From Buxus sempervirens (Eukaryota > Streptophyta > Magnoliopsida > Buxales > Buxaceae), in the NCBI GenBank assembly GCA_947561395.2, contig OX387190.1:21012858-21076857 (forward strand): a stretch of 64,000 nucleotides of DNA, in the 5' to 3' direction. This document shows, in pieces, positions 57,968 to 64,000 of the stretch. Made by a program: the position numbers and the translations under genes. Position 1 is the first letter of the stretch; each line of letters starts with the position of its first letter. The notes beneath the pieces were generated by a model, which was given only the letters and a program-made list of their open reading frames with translations, made no database searches and was not told the DNA's origin.

Positions 57968-59590
57968 TTGGAGCTTGGCGATGGAGTGGAGTTTGGAGAC
58001 GAAGTGGGTGATGGTGCAACGAAGTTGGCGATGGAGCTTGGTGACAGAGCTGGTGTTGCTATGTGGGAGAAAAAAAAAAAAGGACAAAGGCTCGTTCATT
58101 TGCTGACATTATTCGTTTGGCGGCAATGGAATCAGCTTGTAGATTCGGTGTACCGGGTCATTATCCAAGTAGAAGCTTCAGATCCATCTTCAAGGTTGAC
58201 TGAAAAACTCTAATATTTGAAGGAAGAAGGATTCTCAAGGGGGCTTTCTTAAGATAATTGAGAAGATCGGTAGATTCTCTAGCTTTGTGAGCTTCTCTAG
58301 GAGATCTCTATGTTGGTTTTTGGAATACAGTGGACATTGTTCAGCATCATATAAATTTTAGGGGTGTTATCGCTTCATTTAGACTGCAATCATGCTAGTA
58401 TGTTGCGGAGGTGAAATTTTAGTGGTGTTATCGCTTCATTTAGTGGGCAATCGTGCAAGTATGTTGCAGAGGTGAAATCAAATTGGCGAGGCCTTCGTTT
58501 ATAGTATTCGCCATATGGGGTTTAGGTCGTTGCCAGTTGATGTTATTTCTAGCCAACGGTGATGGAACTAGGTGGGAATACATTTGTTCTTCATGGGCTG
58601 GTTTAGGCCATCCATCGAAAAGTGGAATTGGAACACATCAGTCCCATATGATAGACTTTAGTGTCTTGGCTCCTGCGGCAGGGCATTGATAGAGAGATGC
58701 ACATTCATCTCACCTCACTGTTTCGCTAGTCAGAGTGGAAGTTCCCTTTTCTATGCCGCAGTTAAAGGCCATTTGATTGGTTGAGTTCAAAACGCAAATT
58801 ATTCTCAGTCATGAAGAGAAAAATTAGGGCGAAGAGTCAACTCCTAGGAAATGGAGTTGATAGGGCGATGGAGATTCTTCTCCCCTCATCGTCATACTTG
58901 TCAAAGTGGAAGTTCCCTCTTCTAAAGCCGTAGCTTGAGGCCATTTGATTGGCTGAGATTAGAGGAGTTGGAAGGGACAGGGTATCTTCCCTTAATCAGT
59001 GATTGTTTGATCCCCATGGGGGAATTGGAAGCACTGTTCTTTGCGGTCAATGCATTGCAAGTTGATCGAATGTTGGGGCACAGTCCTTATGTGTTCAATG
59101 ATGGTGTCATAACCTCGGTGGATAGATGGGGGTACACGGTAGAGGTTTAGCAGCAGGGCTGTCATCTGAAGAAGGTTGGTGGGTGCAAGTTGAACGTCTA
59201 CCATCACATCTTTTGGTGGAATCTACCTTGCGGAGCCTTGGAGAATCTAGGGGAGGTTTTTGTGATATGAGGGGAATGTTGAGGAATTCTGAACCATTAA
59301 AGTGAAGGATACCTTGCTGTTTCGCCATTTGGGATGACTGCTGGTGGTTGGAAGTCTATGTTGAGGTATTAGGCAACAAACAAGCACCGTCATTGTTTTG
59401 GGTTGATGTAGCTCACAACTCGGTGGAGGAAAATGATGTAAGACCATTGCTAACACGTGGGAAGGATAAGCCTAAGGTGGTACCACATGCATATGGTTCA
59501 AAGTCAAAAACAAGAGTGTGTGGCACTGCTTTGAACAGAAGTAGAGGCAATGGGCCGGAAAGTCTACTTATATCCACATCGCATCAAGCC
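57968..59590 (+). pseudogene. Degenerate retroelement ORF1-like region
   Basis: A patchwork of short frames of better-than-random composition. Near 58460-58690 it reads RPSFIVFAIWGLGRC and WEYICSSWAGLG; near 59180-59270 it reads WWVQVERLPSHLLVESTL followed by a Gly-rich block, resembling the DUF4283-type domain of plant LINE/retroelement ORF1. Two internal tandem duplications (period 61 at 58353-58475, period 171 from 58688 to about 59030) have scrambled it. It stops where the L1 LINE begins. Assignment is weak. Confidence 0.35.
58353..58475 (+). repeat. 61-bp tandem duplication
   Basis: Two units start AAATTTTAG and share GGTGTTATCGCTTCATTTAG and AGTATGTTGC. A second duplication of period 171 follows (units from 58688 and 58859, sharing AAAGTGGAAGTTCCCT-type and GGCCATTTGATTGG blocks). 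Confidence 0.85.
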
Positions 59591-59599
59591 TGCTTTGTG

Positions 59600-62500
59600 T
59601 TTTTTTTGGGGGGGGAATAAGTAATGAAATTTCATTAGGAAAAAAGGGAGACTGAAAGTACAAAGAGAGAGAGAAACCAACTGAAACATAAAAAAAGATG
59701 TCACAAGCCCGATGACACCCTAATGGCTAAAGCATTCTAAACATTCAAGCAAAAAGAGATACCTCCAGAAACTAGGGAGGGAATCAAAGCTCCAGCCTTA
59801 GCTAAATTATTTGCAATAGCGTTAGCAGCCCTTGGTATATGTTTGAATGAGACGTTCAAACACCTCACCAAAGATCTTGCTAACTTGATCAGCTCCAAGT
59901 ATCTCTGTGGACCAGATTCTTCTCTACTCATCCATCTCAATATATTGGCAGCATCCCCCTTAATAACAATCTTCCTAACCCCCCAACATATGAATACGAC
60001 GAATTCCCATAATAAGTGCCATTAACTCAGCCCACGTAGAATCTGCCTCTCCCGTAGGCCCACAAAGGCAAAAATAACTTGACCCAAGTGGTTCCTAAAC
60101 ACTCCTTCAACTCCTGCCAAACTTGGATTTCCAAAAGAACATCCAATTTAAGTTTATGATCCCTTTAGGTGGTAGAGACCAAGCATGAGAAGATACGACC
60201 ACCATATGAGAAGAGAAACAAACTGTAGCCTAGCTTCTCACAATATCAGTACTATAAATACTATGGAATTCCGTATACCTCGTAACCCATGATGCAACTG
60301 GTAACTTGACGGTTTCAATAGACTTCTTATTGTAAAAAATCTTGTAGTTTCTTTCCTTCCATATGAACCACTAAACTGCATGAAACACTAATCTGTACAG
60401 AATCTTCCCCCTCCTACCAATACCTGAAAATTTCCACTGCTAGTCGATAACCCTCTCTGGCATTACCCAACATTCCCCAATCTCCTTGAGGAAACAACTC
60501 CACATCCCTCTAGCAAACTCACAACAAATAAAGATGTGATCTATCGTCTTTCCCTGGCACATACATAAGATACAGACATTAGGTGATATAGATAACTACT
60601 TCCTTCTATTTTTGAGATGATCCGCTGTGTTAATCTTATAGAGTAAGACCGTCCCAACAAAAGCTTTGACCTTAGGGGGAAGTAACGGCTTCCAAAGAGA
60701 GGAACAAGGGAAAGAACAAGTAGTGATGGGGGAGTTGGTCCCACGCAAGGCAAAAAAGGACCGACAAGAGAAAGAAGCAGAACCTTCTGGGCACCAAATG
60801 TGGATATTAAAGCAGGCAGGATCAATGACCACATCCCTAGGGGCCTCTAGCAGAGACGACATATCCACTAACTCTGAATCACACAAGTCCCTTCTAAAAG
60901 GGAGATGCCAATTTAGATCAGAGGAAGAAGGGGAGAGAACATCACTTACAAGAGTATCTGGGAAAGAAACCACTTGAAAAAGATTGGGAAACAAAGAGGA
61001 TAGGGCTGAAGGACCTCACCAAAGATCTTGCCAGAAAAAAATGGAAGATCTAGACCCAACAAGCAAATGAACATGGGCCTGGAAAAGAGAAGCTAAAGGC
61101 GCAACATTCTTCCAGAACTTGGAGCTGATGTGGGGGATCTCCCGATAACATCCCACCCATTATTTGTAAGACCATATTTAGAGCCGATCACTTGATGCCA
61201 ATAACTATTCCTCACATGCTGAAACGCCAAAGCCATTTGGCACGTAATAAGGAATTCTAAGCATAGAGTTTTCCTATATCAATCCCTCCATTCTCCTTAC
61301 TTTTACATACAACCTGCCAATTCACCAAATGATCCTTCTTAGCCCCCCACCTTCTCACAAAAAATCTCTTTGGAATTTTTCAATGATGTTCACTACCTTC
61401 TTTGGCATCCTAAACATGGATATGTAATATACCAGAATGTTAGAAAGGACTGATTTAATGAGGGTAATTGTCCCACCAAAAGATAGGTAGTTCCTTTTCC
61501 AACCTGCCAACCTCCTTTCTATTCTCTCAATAACCGGTTCCCAAAAAGATATGAACATGGAGACACCACCAAAGGGTAAACCTAAGTATGAAAGGGGAAA
61601 TGGCCCAGCTGAACACAAACATCTACTAGCTATATTTCCTACACTCTCTCTTTCCATATTCAGCCCCATTACCAAGCTCTTCTGCATATTAACTCTTAGA
61701 CCAGAGATCATCTCAAAGATTTGTAATATAAACCTCAAGGTATCCACTTGCTCACAAGTCCCATCCAAGAAGACAATAATATCATCAGCAAACTGAAGCT
61801 GGGATACCTGAATTCCTGTTGACCCTACTAGAAAACCATTAAAAAGACCCTACCTGAGCCACCCAAAAAACTCCACTCAAAGACATCACTTACTAGGGTG
61901 AATAGGAAGGGTGATAAGGGATCACTCTGGCAAAGACGCTAGAAGAAGGGAAAAGCCTTGACACTGAACCGTTAAGAAGAAAAGAAAACTGAACTTTGCT
62001 CTCACAACCTCTAATCCACGTCCTCCAACTATTCCCAAAACCCTTCCATTCTAAAACAGAATCAAGGAAGCCTCAATCCATCCGATTGTATGCCTTTTCT
62101 AAATCAAGTTTGCAAATCAAACCAGGCTCTCTAGATCAGACCCTATAATCAATGCACTTGTTTGCTATCATCATGCAATCATGTATTTGCCGACCTTCAA
62201 CAAAGGCACATTGGTTTTGGGGCCACTAAACCAGGAAGAACATTCTAAATGCGATTGGACAGATCTTTAGCAATAATCTTATGGAGGTTGGTAGTCAAAC
62301 TGATCGACCTAAAGTCTTTAATTTCCATTGCCCCCACCCTCTTTGGGATCAATGCTAAAAACGTTGCATCTGTGACCTTATTAATGATTCCATTTGAAAA
62401 GAATTCGTAAAACACTTGTAACAAATGGCCCTTAAGACAAGCCCAATTCTTCTGAAAGAATTCCAAAGTAAAGCCATCGGGGTCCGGGGATTTGTTTCCA

Positions 62501-64000
62501 TCTAATTCATTGACTGGCTTTTTAATTTCCTCTTCCACAAAAGGTCTTTCCAGACACTCTGACATTTCTATATCCAACCTATAAGCATCCTCTTCAAAAA
62601 AAATTTGAACTCTTGCTCGGCCTTATAAAGATTTGAATAGAAATCAGTGAGGCCTTGAAGGATCTCTTCTGAATCTTCAGTTTCCCTATCATTGATCACC
62701 AATTTTGATATATTATTCTTCTCGCTATGACTTGAAGCTATCTTGTGGAAAAACTTTGTATTTTCATCCCCCTCCTTAAGCCATGACACCCCAGACTTCT
62801 GTCTCCATGCAATTTCCTCCATTTTAAGAACATGCATAAACTCAATCTTCACCTGTTACCTTCTAGCTCTATCAGCCTCACTACAAGACCCTTCTTCCTC
62901 CCATCTATCCATGTCCACTAGTTCCTCTGAAAGCTTTTTTTTTTCCCTCTCCTCTAGACTTCCAAAACATTCCTTGTTTCATTGCTTCAACTTAGCTTTG
63001 AGACCTCTAAGATATCTCGTGAACTTAAACCTCGCCCAGCCCTAGATTCCCTCTGACACTTCCACCCACCAATCACTTATTAACTTGTCAAAATTTGGGT
63101 GTTCCAACCATGTATTTTCAAATCTAAAAGGAGATGGCCCTCTAGATCCCAACCCACTAGATAACATTAAAGGGTGATGATCAGAAATAGGTCTAGATAA
63201 TAAAGACTGCACAAAAAAATGGAAATGGGAGTCCCAATCATTAGAAGCAAGGGCTCTATCAATTCTAGAACACAAAGGAGGGATCTGAAAGTTAGACCAA
63301 ATAAATTGTCCTCCTCTTAAAGGGTAGTCAATGAGCTCACAGTCTGGATCCAATTTAAAAAATTCTTCATGCTCCTCTTAACCTCAAATTCCCACTACTC
63401 TTTTCATCAGAGTAACAAATCACATTAAAGTTCACCATAATTAAACACGGGACATTTGACCCTGGATAAACCTCTTCCAGCTCATTCAAAAACTGCTCCC
63501 TCCCTCTAGAGCGAGGTGGGCCATATACCCCTGAAAACCATCATTTGAACTGATCGCTCAAAACTGAAATTTTTATAGAGTGTATACTCCCCTTTTCAAC
63601 TCTTCTTTCCTCACTACTGTAGTATCCCACATGATCAAAATTCCACCAGATGAACCTACTGATGGAATAAAATCCGATTCCTTATCTCTATCACCCCACA
63701 ATCTTCTGACTAACCTCCTATCGAAAGATTCTTTCTTTGTTTCTAAGACAACAAGATATCAGGCTTCAATCTGAGGTAAATATCCATAATTGCTATTTTT
63801 TTTTCATTACACCCTAAGCCTCTAATATTCCAAGAAATTATCTTCATTAAGAAACCCGTCTTCTACCTTCCAAGCATGCTTTTTTTATTCAATGATTGTG
63901 GGCTAGCACAATGGACCAGGTGAGGGAGTGGTGGATATGGGCAAAAAGGACTACATTGAAAAGGGGGTGATGGGAGTTCCTCATTTAGATGGAACCAAGG
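59600..64000 (-). mobile_element. L1-type LINE, 3' 4.4 kb, frameshifted
   Basis: Read on the minus strand from the right edge: endonuclease C-terminus (63353-63042: YPLRGGQFIWSNF, SRIDRALASNDW, RPISDHHPLML), reverse transcriptase (62852-61355), zf-RVT (about 60994-60470) and RNase H (about 60030-59737), stop at 59737, then a 3' tail with ATTACTTATT, a C-run and poly-A at 59600-59608. The 5' end and ORF1 are beyond the window, so the target duplication cannot be tested. Confidence 0.9.
59737..63353 (-). pseudogene. LINE pol: endonuclease, reverse transcriptase, zf-RVT, RNase H
   Basis: Motifs in order: WLKEGDENTKFFH (62780), KSPDPDGF (62480, usual form GPDGF), ALIPKR and KDFRSISL (62350-62290), QSDPLSPFLFTLVSDV (61920-61875), the catalytic FADD at 61792-61781, LSYLGLPFG and RLAGWKRNYLSFGG (61600-61480), zf-RVT residues SPNVCILC..IDHIFICC (60590-60510), and the RNase H pieces IKGDAAN (59975) and HIPRAANAIANNLAKAG (59835-59790). 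Catalytic residues are kept, but the frame changes at several places (for example around 62570, 61850 and 60600) and stops occur, so no active protein. The product would nick DNA and copy its RNA by target-primed reverse transcription. Confidence 0.88.

Overview
This is nuclear DNA of a flowering plant. GT-AG introns reach several kb, the intergenic DNA is AT-rich, the protein families are plant ones (chloroplast/cytosol-type 6-phosphogluconolactonase, a GATA factor of the 26/27 group, the plant lung-seven-transmembrane family, a glycine-rich protein), and mobile elements typical of angiosperms are dense (hAT, Mutator MITEs, Helitrons, TRIM/SMART, Ty3, RTE and L1 LINEs). No rRNA, tRNA, organellar or bacterial segment was recognised. 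The long introns suggest a large, repeat-rich genome; species cannot be assigned from the sequence alone.

Layout. 1-1633: 3' part of a decayed autonomous-type hAT transposon. 2281-3463 (+): intact three-exon 6-phosphogluconolactonase gene. 3464-7450: intergenic DNA with short tandem duplications, a Ty3 gag scrap, head-to-tail mini-Helitrons and an AT microsatellite. 7500-11191 (-): decayed multi-exon plant-mobile-domain/Ulp1-like gene whose first intron holds a remarkable ~1-kb inverted array of GGTACC-centred repeats. 12301-21051 (-): intact five-exon seven-transmembrane GOST (TMEM87-type) gene; its 4.9-kb first intron holds a perfect TRIM, a Ty3 remnant and a LINE fragment. 21727-25311: three MITEs, two with exact target-site duplications. 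25695-26147 (+): glycine-rich protein gene. 27298-43128 (-), possibly starting as far up as 50363: GATA26/27-like transcription factor with very long introns that hold two RTE LINE remnants. Its first coding exon and flanks are present three times in a ~12-kb tandem triplication (about 41.77-53.34 kb), a second TRIM marking the third copy. 54.5-55.1 kb: candidate 5' end of an unrecognised gene behind a GA-repeat leader. 56366-57840: tandem duplication, one unit hit by a small non-autonomous hAT. 57968-59590 (+): very degenerate retroelement ORF1-like DNA. 59600-64000 (-): 3' 4.4 kb of an L1-type LINE (endonuclease, reverse transcriptase, zf-RVT, RNase H), broken by frameshifts, 5' end outside the window.

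The cellular genes do not form a pathway; they are independent plant genes in a repeat-dominated landscape. The observations most worth following are the triplicated GATA first exon (possible alternative promoters or N-termini), the inverted GGTACC array inside a gene intron, the two TRIM copies with perfect target-site duplications, and the hAT insertion whose empty site is preserved in a neighbouring duplicate. I found no clear new biochemical system.
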